Of a stretch of DNA of 64,000 nt, positions 7,780 through 17,552 are shown piece after piece. This DNA is from Streptomyces hayashii (GTDB taxonomy: Bacteria > Actinomycetota > Actinomycetes > Streptomycetales > Streptomycetaceae). The stretch is taken from positions 1-64,000 of the forward strand of contig NZ_JAHHIU010000095.1 in NCBI RefSeq assembly GCF_024539815.1. The letters run 5' to 3'. Position 1 is the stretch's first letter. Every line of letters begins with the position of its first letter. The notes under the pieces were generated by a model. That model saw nothing but the letters and a program-made list of their open reading frames with translations, did no database searches and was not told where the DNA came from. A program made the translations under genes and the position numbers.

Positions 7780-8082
7780 TCACGCGCCCGTGGTGAGCGG
7801 GTTCAGGAACGTCAGCACGGAGGCGTCCTCCTCGATCAGCGGGACGAGCGCGGCGTTGAAAGGGCCGCCGTACGGGGCGTTCAGGTGCGCCTTGAAGGCG
7901 TCCTCGTCCCAGTACACCTCGAAGATCCAGAAGGCGCGGGGGGCGGCCTCCCTGGTGTAGACGTCGAAGACGAGGTTTCCCTCTTCCTCGCGCACCTTCA
8001 GGGCGTACTCGCCGATCATTCGGGCGACCTCGTCCTGTGCGCCCTCACGGGCGGTGAACTCGGCGAGCAGGGTCTTCTTCAT
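7780..8082 (-). CDS. Antibiotic-biosynthesis-monooxygenase-fold protein (putative quinol monooxygenase)
   Basis: 100 residues; a dimeric alpha/beta barrel ABM domain like YgiN/LsrG-type enzymes. LLAEFTAREG opens the first strand, and FDVYTREAAPRAFWIFEVYWD forms the second half with the aromatic cluster common to these cofactor-free oxygenases or isomerases. ATG 8082 has AAGGA upstream. A perfect operator palindrome lies 105 bases upstream (8187-8200) and matches those of the divergent sugar operon, so it is probably controlled by the same LacI repressor. LsrG-type members act on sugar-like signal molecules, which would fit; the substrate here is not known. Confidence 0.85.
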   Translation of the reverse strand: MKKTLLAEFTAREGAQDEVARMIGEYALKVREEEGNLVFDVYTREAAPRAFWIFEVYWDEDAFKAHLNAPYGGPFNAALVPLIEEDASVLTFLNPLTTGA

Positions 8083-8186
8083 GGTCGTGTCCTTGATCGT
8101 GGAGGGCGGGTCGGCAGGGGCGGGAGCGCGGAAACGGACGCGGGGAGCGCCGCTCGTCGGGGCCGGCCGATGCCATCGACGGCCTA

Positions 8187-8200
8187 TGTCATCGATGACA
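8187..8200. promoter_or_regulatory. LacI-family operator 1 (TGTCATCGATGACA)
   Basis: A perfect 14-base palindrome with a central CG, the hallmark of LacI-family sites. It differs from the two sites at 9415-9444 only in one central base of the left half. It sits upstream of the ABM gene and just downstream of the kinase. Confidence 0.75.
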
Positions 8201-8285
8201 TCGCGTGCCCGATCATGGACGCAACGGCGCGCGGGAGTCAACGGTGCGGGCGGTGCGCTCGGGGCCGCGGTCCGCACCGGACCTG

Positions 8286-9248
8286 TCAGACGCCGCCGGC
8301 GGGAGCGAGCTGTTCCAGCTGGTCCCGCCACGGCGGATTGGGACCGGCTACCGAGCAGGTCAGGGCCGCGACCTGGGCGCCGAACCGGCATGCTTCCGCG
8401 ACCTCGTCGAGACCGAGGCCGTCCAGCCGGCCGCCGAGGAGGCCGTGGGCGCCGAGATGGTGCAGCAGGCCCGCGGTGAACGAGTCTCCCGCCCCGACCG
8501 TGTCGACGACCCGTGCGGTCACCGCGGGCACCCGCACCCGTTCGCCGTCGAGCGAGGCCAGGGCGCCGCCGGAGCCGAGGGTGATCACGACGAGCCGTGC
8601 CCCCGCCGCATGCCAGAGGTCGCACGCCTGCTCGGGCGCGACGCCGGGCAGGAGGAGCTCCAGGTCGTCTGCGCTCAGGCGCAGGATGTCGGCGAGGGCG
8701 CACCAGCGGGCCAGCCGGGCGCGGTAGGTCTCGGGGCGCACCAGCAGCGGCCGGACGTTGGGGTCGATGCTGACGGTGGCCCGGGGGGACGCTGCCGCCA
8801 GGAAGTCCTCCACCACCGCCCCGCCGGGCTCGCGGATCAGTGCCAGCGAGCCGGTGTGCACGCAGGCCGTGCCGGACAGATCCACCCGCGCCAGTTCCGC
8901 CGGCGTCCACTGCCAGTCGGCCGTGTTCTGCGCGTGGAAGGAGAACGCGGCCTGGCCGGCCTGGTCCAGCTCGGCCACGGCCAGCGTGCTGGGCTCGGCG
9001 GCGTCGACTGCGCAGGACAGGTCGACGCCGGACGCCTCCAGGTGGGCCCGGAACAGGCGGCCGAAGACGTCGCCGGACAGACGCGCCAGGAAGCGGGCCG
9101 ACGTGCCGAGCCGGGCCAGGGCCACTGCCGTGTTCGCAGGTCCGCCGCCGGGAAGCACCCGCAGGGCGAGTTCGTTCGCGGCGGGCGCCGCTTCGGTGAA
9201 GGCGTCCGCGACGCACTCTCCCACCACGGTGATCTGACGCGGGTTCAT
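8286..9248 (-). CDS. PfkB-family sugar kinase (fructokinase-like)
   Basis: 320 residues. GGGPANTAVALARLG near 34-48 is the N-terminal PfkB signature and VDTVGAGDSFTAG (248-260) the C-terminal one, with the catalytic base Asp255 in GAGD. It would phosphorylate an imported sugar with ATP. The ATG at 9248 follows an AG-rich site. It is divergent from the sugar ABC operon; the 257-base gap holds two LacI-type operators, so uptake and phosphorylation are co-regulated. Fructose is plausible because the importer resembles FrcBCA, but ribose or another furanose cannot be excluded. Confidence 0.92.
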   Translation of the reverse strand: MNPRQITVVGECVADAFTEAAPAANELALRVLPGGGPANTAVALARLGTSARFLARLSGDVFGRLFRAHLEASGVDLSCAVDAAEPSTLAVAELDQAGQAAFSFHAQNTADWQWTPAELARVDLSGTACVHTGSLALIREPGGAVVEDFLAAASPRATVSIDPNVRPLLVRPETYRARLARWCALADILRLSADDLELLLPGVAPEQACDLWHAAGARLVVITLGSGGALASLDGERVRVPAVTARVVDTVGAGDSFTAGLLHHLGAHGLLGGRLDGLGLDEVAEACRFGAQVAALTCSVAGPNPPWRDQLEQLAPAGGV

Positions 9249-9414
9249 GGGCTGCTCTCTCTCGAAAGGGCTCGAAAAGACCGGGTGCGGGCGGTGCGGT
9301 GACACAGCCCCTGACCGGCTGCGCGGAGGCGGCGGCTACGGACGTTGCCGATTTGTGACGAGTGGAAGGCATTGACGTTGCCAGGATCCGGAGTCCATCA
9401 TCCTCGCCAGGCAG

Positions 9415-9428
9415 TGTCAACGATGACA
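9415..9428. promoter_or_regulatory. LacI-family operator 2 (TGTCAACGATGACA)
   Basis: Near-perfect palindrome between the kinase and the importer operon. Read on the minus strand it ends in TTGACA, which could overlap a -35 box of the kinase promoter. Confidence 0.75.
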
Positions 9429-9430
9429 TA

Positions 9431-9444
9431 AGTCAACGATGACA
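9431..9444. promoter_or_regulatory. LacI-family operator 3 (aGTCAACGATGACA)
   Basis: Second copy of the operator, centre-to-centre 16 bases from operator 2. It lies 62 bases upstream of the binding-protein ATG. Tandem sites suit cooperative repression of both divergent promoters. Confidence 0.75.
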
Positions 9445-9505
9445 CCCCGGACGGCGCACCCTCATCCCAACCCCGGTGCCGCCCGCTATCCCACAGGAGT
9501 CGATC

Positions 9506-10522
9506 ATGTCTCGCACCACTCGCCTGTCCTCCTCCCTCCTCCGAGCAGCCGCGGTCACGGGCGTCGCGGCCCTCACCCTGACGGCCTGCGGGTCCGGCTC
9601 CGGCTCGGGCTCCTCCGGTTCCGGCTCGGGCAGCGTGAAGGTCGGTCTGATCACCAAGACCGACACCAACCCGTTCTTCGTGAAGATGAAGGAGGGCGCG
9701 GAGAAGGCCGCCAAGGAGAACGGCGCCGAACTGTCCACGGCTGCGGGCAAGTTCGACGGGGACAACGCCGGGCAGGTGACGGCCATCGAGAACATGGTCG
9801 CCGCCGGCGTCAAGGGCATCCTGATCACCCCCAGCGACTCCAAGGCGATCGTGCCGGCGATCCAGAAGGCCCGCGCCAAGGGCGTCCTGGTCATCGCACT
9901 GGACACCCCGACCGAGCCGCAGAGCGCGGTCGACGCCCTCTTCGCCACCGACAACCTCAAGGCCGGCCAGCTGATCGGCGAGTACGCCAAGGCCGCCATG
10001 AAGGGCAAGACGGCGAAGATAGCCGCCCTCGACCTGGCTCCCGGCGTCTCCGTCGGCGTCCAGCGCCACGACGGTTTCCTCAAGGGCTTCGGCGCCACCG
10101 ACAAGGACGTCGTGTGCGCGCAGGACACCGGCGGCGACCAGACCAAGGGTCAGACCGCGATGGAGAACTGCCTGCAGAAGTCGCCCGACATCAACGTCGT
10201 CTACACCATCAACGAGCCGGCCGCTCTGGGCGCGTACACCGCGCTGAAGGCGAAGGGCCGGGAGAAGGACGTGCTGATCGTCTCCGTGGACGGCGGCTGC
10301 ACCGGCACCCAGGCGGTCAAGGACGGCAAGATCGCCGCGACGTCGCAGCAGTACCCGCTGAAGATGGCCGCCGAGGGCGTCAAGGCCGTCGTGACGTACG
10401 CCAAGGACGGAAAGAAGGCGTCCGGTTACACCGACACCGGCGTCACCCTGATCACCGACAAGGCACAGGCCGGGGTCGCCTCGAAGGACACCGCCTTCGG
10501 CCTGGAGAACTGCTGGGGCTGA
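9506..10522 (+). CDS. Sugar ABC transporter substrate-binding lipoprotein (ribose/fructose type)
   Basis: 338 residues. Lipoprotein signal with lipobox LTAC, acylated Cys28, then a Gly/Ser linker. The mature part is a periplasmic-binding-protein-like I domain: [19 protein letters not shown] at its start, ALDTPTEP and [19 protein letters not shown] later. These match RbsB/FrcB-type binding proteins. Extracytoplasmic, membrane-anchored. ATG 9506 has AGGAG seven bases upstream. First gene of the operon; a hairpin after it (10560-10600) probably keeps its mRNA more abundant than the permease and ATPase. Confidence 0.94.
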   Translation: MSRTTRLSSSLLRAAAVTGVAALTLTACGSGSGSGSSGSGSGSVKVGLITKTDTNPFFVKMKEGAEKAAKENGAELSTAAGKFDGDNAGQVTAIENMVAAGVKGILITPSDSKAIVPAIQKARAKGVLVIALDTPTEPQSAVDALFATDNLKAGQLIGEYAKAAMKGKTAKIAALDLAPGVSVGVQRHDGFLKGFGATDKDVVCAQDTGGDQTKGQTAMENCLQKSPDINVVYTINEPAALGAYTALKAKGREKDVLIVSVDGGCTGTQAVKDGKIAATSQQYPLKMAAEGVKAVVTYAKDGKKASGYTDTGVTLITDKAQAGVASKDTAFGLENCWG

Positions 10523-10559
10523 GCCTCCCCTCCCGCACGACACCGTCACTCTTCTCGGC

Positions 10560-10600
10560 GGGGCGGTCGGCCCATCTCCCGGACCAGGGACGACCGCCCC
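10560..10600 (+). terminator. Intercistronic hairpin (attenuator) after the binding-protein gene
   Basis: 10-bp perfect arms (10560-10569, 10591-10600) in the 149-base gap between the binding protein and permease. A leaky terminator or mRNA stabiliser is usual at this place in importer operons. Confidence 0.65.
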
Positions 10601-10671
10601 CTTGTCCCGGCGGCGAGGGTTTCGGCCCTCGCCCTCCGCCAAGGACATCTGTCTTCCGACAAGGACTTCGC

Positions 10672-11663
10672 ATGACAGCCACGACCACGCCCTACTCGGA
10701 GCTCAAAGCGCCGACCACGGCCCGCAGACTGCTCACGGCGCCGACCACCGGACCCCTGGCCGCCCTGCTCCTGGCCTGCGCCTTCTTCTCCTTCTCGACC
10801 GACCAGTTCCTGACCGGCGGGAACTTCTCACTGATCGTGCAGCAGGTCATGGTCGTGGGCACCCTCGCCATCGGGCAGACCCTGATCATCCTCACGGCGG
10901 GGATCGACCTGTCGTGCGGGGCGGTGATGGCCTTCGGCAGCATCGTGATCGCCAAGACGGCGGCCGAGGGCTCCGTTCCGCCGCTCGTGGCGATCGCGCT
11001 CGGGCTGGCCGTCTGCGGCGGCTTCGGGCTGCTCAACGGGTTCCTCGTGCAGAAGATCCCGCTGCCGCCCTTCATCGTGACCCTCGGCATGCTCAACGTG
11101 GCGTTCGCGCTGACCCACATCTACTCGGCGGAGCAGACGGTCACCAGCCTGCCCGGCCCGCTGACCGCGCTCGGCGAGACCTTCCCGATGGGGCACACGG
11201 ACATCACGTACGGCTCCCTGGTCACCATCGGCCTCTTCCTCCTCCTCGCCTACGCGTTGAGCAGCACCGGCTGGGGCCGGCACGTCTACGCCCTGGGCAA
11301 CAGCGCCGAGGCCGCCCGGCTGAACGGCATCCGCACCTCCCGCCTCACCATCGGCATCTACACGGTGGCCGGCCTCCTCTACGGCATCGCCGCCCTGCTG
11401 CTCATCTCCCGCACCGGGGTCGGCGACCCTCAGGCCGGTCAGACCGACAACCTCGACAGCATCACCGCGGTGGTGCTCGGCGGCACGAGCCTCTTCGGCG
11501 GCCGCGGCTCGGTCCTCGGCACCTTCATCGGCGTCCTCATCGTGGGCGTGTTCCGCAACGGCCTGCAGCTGATGGGCGTCGCCTCCATCTACCAGACCCT
11601 GATCACCGGCATCCTGGTGATCCTCGCGGTGACCGTCGACCAGATCTCCCGGAAGAAGGCCCG

Positions 11664-11667
<4 letters not shown>
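10672..11667 (+). CDS. Sugar ABC transporter permease (RbsC/FrcC type)
   Basis: 331 residues, about ten transmembrane helices, BPD_transp_2 family. GQTLIILTAGIDLSCGAVMAF and ALGNSAEAARLNGIRTSRLTI (the coupling segment touching the ATPase) are diagnostic, as is AVVLGGTSLFGGRGSVLGT. It forms the channel of the importer. ATG 10672 is preceded by AAGGAC. Its stop overlaps the ATPase start (ATGA), so the two are translationally coupled. Confidence 0.94.
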
Positions 11668-12500
<833 letters not shown>

Positions 12501-12520
12501 CAGTTCGACCCGCTCTCACA

Positions 12521-12546
12521 GTTCCGGCCGAGGCCGCGGCCGGAAC
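12521..12546 (+). terminator. Hairpin between the ATPase and lacI genes
   Basis: Perfect 10-bp stem (12521-12530/12537-12546) with a six-base loop, directly after the importer operon and 28 bases before the repressor ATG. It may limit readthrough into the repressor gene. Confidence 0.65.
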
Positions 12547-12574
12547 GGAGAGCCCTCAGGAGACGGTTTCCTCC

Positions 12575-13606
12575 ATGGCAGCGAACCGCCGCCCCACCCT
12601 GGCCGACGTCGCCCGCGAAGTGGGCGTCAGCGCCAAGACGGTCTCCCGAGTCCTCAACGAGGACGGACCCGCCTCCGCTCGGACCAGGGAACAGGTCCTG
12701 GCCGCCGTGGCCAAGCTCGGCTTCCAGCCGAACCTCATGGCCCGCAACATCCGCGTAGGCGGCCCCGACACCACCATCGGCCTGGTCATCCCCGACCTCG
12801 CCAACCCCTTCTTCGGAGCCGTCGCGCGTTCCATCGAGGACACGGTCCGCGAGCGGGGACTGACCCTGCTCATGGGCTCCTCCGCGGACGAACCCGACCG
12901 TGAACGCGCCCTGACGGACAAGTTCCTGGCCCGGCGCGTCAGCATCCTCATCGTGGTGCCGTCCGTCGGAGCCGACCACTCCCACCTCAAGTCCCACCGC
13001 ACGGCGGGGCTGCCGGTCATCTTCCTCGACCGGCCCGGAGTCGGGCTCGCCACGGACAGCATCGTCAGCTCCAACCGTGCCGGAGCCCACGACGGCATCG
13101 CGCACCTCGTCGCCCACGGCCACCGGCGCATCGGTTTCGTCGGCGACCTGCCGCCGAAGCTGTACACCCGTCGGGAACGTCTGGCCGGTTATCGCTCGGC
13201 TCTGCAGGAAGCCGACATCCCCCACGACAGGACGCTCGTCACCAACGCCCACGACCAGCAGGGCGCCGAGGCCGCCACCGCCCGGCTCCTCGCCCTGCCC
13301 GATCCGCCCACGGCGCTCTTCGCCGGGAACAACATCATGGCGCTGGGCATAGTGGCCGAACTGGCCCGCAGCGGACGCAAGGACGTCGCCGTCGTCGCCT
13401 TCGACGACGTCGCGCTCGCCGAGGCCCTCGAACCGGCGCTGACCGTCGTGGCCCAGGACCCGGAGGAACTCGGCCGCACAGCGGCGACCACCGCACTGGC
13501 CCGGCTCGACGGCGACCGCTCCCGGGCCCGCACCATCACCGTCCCCACCCGGCTGATCGTCCGTGGCTCGGGCGAACTCCCGGTCGCCGTGCTTCAGGAG
13601 GCCTGA
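12575..13606 (+). CDS. LacI-family transcriptional repressor of the sugar locus
   Basis: 343 residues. The N-terminal HTH (PTLADVAREVGVSAKTVSRVLN, residues 7-28) is classic LacI, followed by a hinge helix and a periplasmic-binding-like effector domain (IGLVIPDLANPFFGAVARSIED; HRRIGFVGD; AVVAFDDVALAEAL). The effector is probably the imported sugar or its phosphate. GGAGA lies upstream of ATG 12575. The three TGTCAWCGATGACA palindromes near the kinase, importer and ABM genes have the central CG that LacI proteins need, so these are its likely sites. None lies directly before this gene, so it probably depends on readthrough or its own unregulated promoter. Confidence 0.93.
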   Translation: MAANRRPTLADVAREVGVSAKTVSRVLNEDGPASARTREQVLAAVAKLGFQPNLMARNIRVGGPDTTIGLVIPDLANPFFGAVARSIEDTVRERGLTLLMGSSADEPDRERALTDKFLARRVSILIVVPSVGADHSHLKSHRTAGLPVIFLDRPGVGLATDSIVSSNRAGAHDGIAHLVAHGHRRIGFVGDLPPKLYTRRERLAGYRSALQEADIPHDRTLVTNAHDQQGAEAATARLLALPDPPTALFAGNNIMALGIVAELARSGRKDVAVVAFDDVALAEALEPALTVVAQDPEELGRTAATTALARLDGDRSRARTITVPTRLIVRGSGELPVAVLQEA

Positions 13607-14148
13607 GCCTGCGGTCGCGGCCCGCGCAGAGGATCCGACTCGGCGTCGCCCTCGGCCGGTGCGGAGGATCCGGAGGCGATCGGGTCGCGCGGGATCGCGG
13701 TCGACGACCTGGATCGAGGGCGGGCCCCTTGCCACACGCTGATGCCGGCGTGTGGGAGAACCGGCTCTGCGCGCGGGCGCCTTCGACCGCGAGGTGCGGC
13801 CGGGATCCGGCGGTGCGCGCCCGGTCGACCCGGTGTTCGTGGAGGCGCCGTCATCCCACGACGGGCGGCGGTTCAGCGCGCCGAAGTCTTCCTGGCCTCC
13901 GAACGACAGAACGCGCATCGCCTGCCCGCGCCGAGCGGGAACGGCGTTGCCCCCGCCCGTGACGGTCACTAAGGTCGGTGGGGTGACTGCCGGGTCGGCC
14001 ATGCGCCATGCACGAGTGAGGTTCCCGGCCTCGGCGTGAGCGCGAGGCGGGCAAGAGCCCCGCCCCGACTCCGTGTCCTTGTTCCCGGCGCCCTGCTGCG
14101 GCGCGGCGCCCCACCCCAGCGGATCCAAGACCCGGAGACACACCACCG
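13607..14148. other. Gene-free 540-bp gap
   Basis: No frame here has convincing coding character in either direction. A small perfect 8-bp hairpin (13732-13739/13748-13755) could end the lacI transcript. The promoter of the VOC gene at 14149 should lie near the right edge. I see no remnants I can name. Confidence 0.5.
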
Positions 14149-14577
14149 ATGTCCCATGCCCCGCAGTACCCGTACCGGCCGGAGCGGCCGGCCGTCGCCG
14201 TCCAGCTGAACCACACCGCCGTGTACGCCCACGACCGGCGGCTGTCGGCCGAGTTCATCGCCGCGGTCCTGGGCCTCGAAGTCGGCGCCCCGTTCGGGCC
14301 GTTCCTGCCCGTCGACCTCGGCAACGGCGTGACGCTCGACTACTACGAGAAGCGCGACGAGCCGATCCAGGCGCAGCACTACGCGTTCCTCGTGCCCGAC
14401 GAGCAGTTCGACTCCATGATCGCTCGTCTGGAAGCGGTGGGAGTCACCTACTACGCGGACCCCGGTCAGACCGAACCGGGGCGGGTCAACCGCCTGTTCG
14501 GCGGCCGTGGCGCCTACTTCGCCGATCCGGCCGGCCACAACATGGAGATCATGACCCGCCCGTACGACCGTCCGTAG
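14149..14577 (+). CDS. VOC-family protein (glyoxalase fold)
   Basis: 142 residues, single VOC domain. QLNHTAVYAHDRRLSAEFIAA starts the first module with a metal-ligand His; QHYAFLVPDEQFDSMIARLEA starts the second; AYFADPAGHNMEIMTRPY ends with the ligand Glu. This resembles fosfomycin-resistance or dioxygenase-like VOC proteins, but substrate is not readable. Followed five bases later by a 14-bp terminator, so it is a single-gene transcript. Confidence 0.85.
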   Translation: MSHAPQYPYRPERPAVAVQLNHTAVYAHDRRLSAEFIAAVLGLEVGAPFGPFLPVDLGNGVTLDYYEKRDEPIQAQHYAFLVPDEQFDSMIARLEAVGVTYYADPGQTEPGRVNRLFGGRGAYFADPAGHNMEIMTRPYDRP

Positions 14578-14582
14578 CGTGC

Positions 14583-14630
14583 CGTTGCCGTCGGAGTGGC
14601 GCGGCAGTTCATGTCGCTCCGACGGCAACG
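14583..14630 (+). terminator. 14-bp stem-loop terminator after the VOC gene
   Basis: Arms 14583-14596 and 14617-14630 are perfect complements around a 20-base loop, starting five bases after the stop. Confidence 0.8.
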
Positions 14631-14829
14631 CCGCCCCGCTGCACGGCATATGGCGGCTTCCGTCTCCCGGTTCCGGCCGCCGCGAGGCTTCACCGGGCGG
14701 CGCGAAACCGGCTCCTTGATCGCTTTCCTTCGGTCCACCGCGGCTGGCAGCATCGTCGGTGCGACCAGACGGCCGGCAGCGGTGCGATCCACCCCGTCGC
14801 CCCGGCCCCGACACTGAAGGAGACAGGAC

Positions 14830-15468
14830 ATGACGGACGCCCCTCGAACGGCCGCCGCCGCGTTCGCGGAGATCCCGGTCACCACCCTCGCCGACGTCGT
14901 GGGCCGCGCACAGGTCATGGACATCGGCATGCGCCCACTGTGGTCGCCGGTGCCGCGCGTGGCCGGAGCGGCGTTCACGGTGCGGTGCCCGCCCGGCGAC
15001 AATCTGATGCTGCACGCGGCCATCCACCGCGCGGAACCGGGCGCGATCATCGTCGTGGAGTCCGGCGACCTGGACTACGCGCTGGCCGGCGGCAACGTGT
15101 GCGCCGTGGCACAGCGGCGGGGCGTCACGGCCTTCGTCGCCGACGGGCTCATCCGCGACCTGGCCGAGGTCCGGGACCTGGGCTTCCCCGTGTTCGCCCG
15201 AGGGGTGATCCCCGTTCCCGGAAGCAAGAAGGCGGTCGAGCCGCTCAACGAGCCGGTGCGGTGCGGCGGAGTCACCGTGAACGCCGGTGACGTGGTCGTC
15301 GCCGACGAGGAGGGCGTGGTCGTCGTCCCCGCCGCCCGCGCCCAGGACGCGCTGGCCGCCGCCCGGACCAAGCTGGCCGCCGAGGCCGCCGAAACCCTCG
15401 ACGACTGGGAGAAGGCCCACCGCACCCGCATCGACGAGATCCTGACCGCCCAGGGCTTCCAGGGCTGA
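14830..15468 (+). CDS. RraA-family protein / HMG-aldolase-like
   Basis: 212 residues. TTLADVVGR near residue 18 and the block GAIIVVESGDLDYALAGGNV...GVTAFVADGLIRDLAEVRDLG are the RraA/4-hydroxy-4-methyl-2-oxoglutarate aldolase signature, including the G-x-I-R-D motif that holds metal and oxo-acid in aldolase members. PLNEPVRCGGVTVNAGDVVVADEEGVVVVP is the conserved C-terminal barrel. It is either a pyruvate-type aldolase or a ribonuclease-regulator relative; the D/R pair favours the aldolase. GGAGA seven bases before ATG. Apparently monocistronic. Confidence 0.88.
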   Translation: MTDAPRTAAAAFAEIPVTTLADVVGRAQVMDIGMRPLWSPVPRVAGAAFTVRCPPGDNLMLHAAIHRAEPGAIIVVESGDLDYALAGGNVCAVAQRRGVTAFVADGLIRDLAEVRDLGFPVFARGVIPVPGSKKAVEPLNEPVRCGGVTVNAGDVVVADEEGVVVVPAARAQDALAAARTKLAAEAAETLDDWEKAHRTRIDEILTAQGFQG

Positions 15469-15779
15469 GACGGAGCCACGGCGGACGCCACGGTTCGCCA
15501 CCCTCCGGGACGGGCCGACCGCATCGAGCACGCGCCGCGGCCTCCTCACGGTCCCTCTCGTGCAGAGCTCCCAGGGGGGTCGACCACGGACCGGCCGGCG
15601 TCCGCCGAGGCCGCCGTCCCGTGATCACACCGCCGGAGAGACACGCCGGAACCCCCGGGAGGGCGGGGAACCCCTGGGACGGGTCGGGGGACCGCCTCCG
15701 GACGGGCCGGGGACGACCTCCCCGAGGCCGCGATCACGGCTCGCGGGGATCCCGTCCCACACCACCGGCGAAGGGGGGC
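15469..15779. other. Gene-free gap between convergent rraA-like and msrA genes
   Basis: 311 bases, very GC-rich, no coding frame. It should contain the two facing terminators; imperfect GC-rich foldback near 15719-15747 is the best candidate for msrA. Confidence 0.5.
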
Positions 15780-16292
15780 TCAGCCCTCCGAGCGCACCGG
15801 CAGACGCCATCCCGGGCGGGGGAAGTGGCAGGTGTAGCCGTCGGGGTAGCGCTCCAGGTAGTCCTGGTGCTCGGGTTCGGCCTCCCAGAAGGGGCCGACC
15901 GGCTCGACCTCGGTGACGACCTTGCCCGGCCACAGCCCGGACGCGTCCACGTCCGCGATGGTGTCCTCGGCGACCCGCTTCTGCTCGTCGTCCACGTAGT
16001 AGATCGCGGAGCGGTAGCTGAGGCCGATGTCGTTGCCCTGACGGTTCCTGGTGCTCGGGTCGTGGATCTGGAAGAAGAACTCCAGGATCGCGCGGTAGTC
16101 GGTCTGCCGGGGGTCGAAGTGGATCTCGATGGCCTCCGCGTGCGTGCCGTGGTCACGGTACGTCGCGTTCGGCACGTCGCCCCCGGTGTATCCGACCCGG
16201 GTCGCCGTGACGCCCGGGAGCCGGCGGATCAAGTCCTGCATCCCCCAGAAGCATCCCCCCGCGAGCACGGCCCTCTGCGTCTGCGCTGCCAT
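15780..16292 (-). CDS. msrA: Peptide-methionine (S)-S-oxide reductase
   Basis: 170 residues. Repairs methionine-S-sulfoxide in proteins with thioredoxin as donor. [10 protein letters not shown] carries the catalytic Cys14 with its Phe-Trp pair; [13 protein letters not shown] and [12 protein letters not shown] are the other active-site blocks; [22 protein letters not shown] is the typical C-terminus. The family's common C-terminal resolving cysteines appear reduced to the one in YTCHF. Cytosolic. Separate transcript, divergent from the nucleosidase across a 320-base gap. Confidence 0.95.
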   Translation of the reverse strand: MAAQTQRAVLAGGCFWGMQDLIRRLPGVTATRVGYTGGDVPNATYRDHGTHAEAIEIHFDPRQTDYRAILEFFFQIHDPSTRNRQGNDIGLSYRSAIYYVDDEQKRVAEDTIADVDASGLWPGKVVTEVEPVGPFWEAEPEHQDYLERYPDGYTCHFPRPGWRLPVRSEG

Positions 16293-16612
16293 GTCGGCTC
16301 CTTCCGTTCCGTGGCCGCGGCCACCCTGTGCCGGTGACCCGGCCGCTCTGCGCTCTCGCGCACACCCTCGGCCCCTCGGCCTCTGTCGCTACAGCGCGTA
16401 CAACCCGTCCGGCCCCCCAACAATTCCACGCCGTCGACGACGGGCCGACGTCACGGCACGAGCCGGTCGCCGACGGGCGCCTCCCGCCGGCCGGACGCCC
16501 CGGGACGCCAGTCCCCCACCGTGTCCCACCGCATCCCCCGGAGACGACGATTTCCTCTTTAAACACGCTCAATCCCGTATTTACGGCGGTGAGTTGGCAG
16601 TACCTTGGGCGG
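16293..16612. promoter_or_regulatory. Divergent intergenic region of msrA and the nucleosidase/NACHT pair
   Basis: 320 bases without a gene. The right end (16555-16600) is AT-richer than anything nearby and holds a perfect CCGTA-TT-TACGG palindrome at 16575-16586, only 27 bases before the nucleosidase start. That is a good place for a promoter or operator. No regulator gene is adjacent. Confidence 0.45.
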
Positions 16613-17491
16613 ATGCCCGACACCCGTCCCACCGCACTCGTCCTCATGGCCCTCCCGGTGGAGTACGACGCCATGCGCGCCCACCTGGGACGCACCGAAG
16701 AACTCGTCCATGACGACGGGACCCGGATCGAGCGCGGTCCGCTCGACGGCTCGCCCTGGGACGTGGCGATCGCGGAGCTGGGCGAAGGGGCCATGACGGC
16801 CGCGGCGCTCACCACGCAGATCGTCGGCTGGCTCCGCCCCGAGGCGCTGCTCTTCGTCGGGGTCGCGGGAGGCCTCAAGGACGACATGGAGATCGGCGAC
16901 GTCGTGGTGGGCACGAAGGTGTACGCCGTCCACGGCGGCAAGGAGACCCCCCAGGGGTTCCGGGCGCGGCCCCAGAGCTGGCCCGGCTCGCACCGACTGG
17001 TGCAGGCGGCGCGTTCCGCACTGCGGCAGATGCGGGACCTCCGGGTGCACCTCAAGCCGATCGCGTGCGGCGACGTCGTCCTCGCCGACGAGAGGTCCGG
17101 GTACGCCGAGCACATCCGCGAGCACTACAACGACGCCTGCGCCATCGAGATGGAGGGCTCCGGCGCGGCCCACGCGGCCCACCTGAACGGCCAGTTGGAC
17201 GCCCTCGTCATCCGCGGCGTCAGCGACCACGCCGACGCCGGCAAACACAGGGCGGACTCCTCGGGCTCCCAGCGGCGGGCCGCCGAGAACGCCGCGAGGG
17301 TGGCGGCGGCCGTCCTGCGCAGGCACCGGCCGCGCGGCGGCTCCGCCGGCTCGGGCGCCGACTCCGTCCGGGATCATGGCCGCCCCCTCCCGCGCCCCGA
17401 CACGGCGGGCGCCCACGGCGGCGACCGCGCGGTCTTCCGCGACGCCGCCTTCCGCAGGCCCGTCGCCGGCGGCGGGGAGACGGAGCGGTGA
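16613..17491 (+). CDS. MTAN/PNP-family nucleosidase, candidate effector of the NACHT system
   Basis: 292 residues. Residues 1-240 are a nucleoside phosphorylase/MTA-SAH nucleosidase fold: VLMALPVEYDA with the acid/base Glu17 position, LFVGVAGGLKDD (81-91), IEMEGSGAAHAA (178-189) that would hold the ribose hydroxyls, and IRGVSDHAD (200-208) whose Asp205 matches the catalytic Asp of nucleosidases. A 50-residue low-complexity Gly/Arg/Asp tail follows. It lies 61 bases upstream of the protease-NACHT gene in the same direction, separated from other genes. Enzymes of this fold act in antiviral systems by cleaving ATP or other nucleotides, as well as in MTA/SAH recycling. Context favours an immune role; housekeeping MTAN is the alternative. 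Confidence 0.85.
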   Translation: MPDTRPTALVLMALPVEYDAMRAHLGRTEELVHDDGTRIERGPLDGSPWDVAIAELGEGAMTAAALTTQIVGWLRPEALLFVGVAGGLKDDMEIGDVVVGTKVYAVHGGKETPQGFRARPQSWPGSHRLVQAARSALRQMRDLRVHLKPIACGDVVLADERSGYAEHIREHYNDACAIEMEGSGAAHAAHLNGQLDALVIRGVSDHADAGKHRADSSGSQRRAAENAARVAAAVLRRHRPRGGSAGSGADSVRDHGRPLPRPDTAGAHGGDRAVFRDAAFRRPVAGGGETER

Positions 17492-17552
17492 CCGGGGCGT
17501 CGGCGTTTGCCGAACCGGCGCGGGGGCGGGCGTACGAGGGGACGTGTCCGTC

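Noticed and set aside
13607-14148. Short frames in the gap after lacI
   Set aside because: All three frames on both strands show shadow composition, no start with a ribosome site and no recognisable motif.
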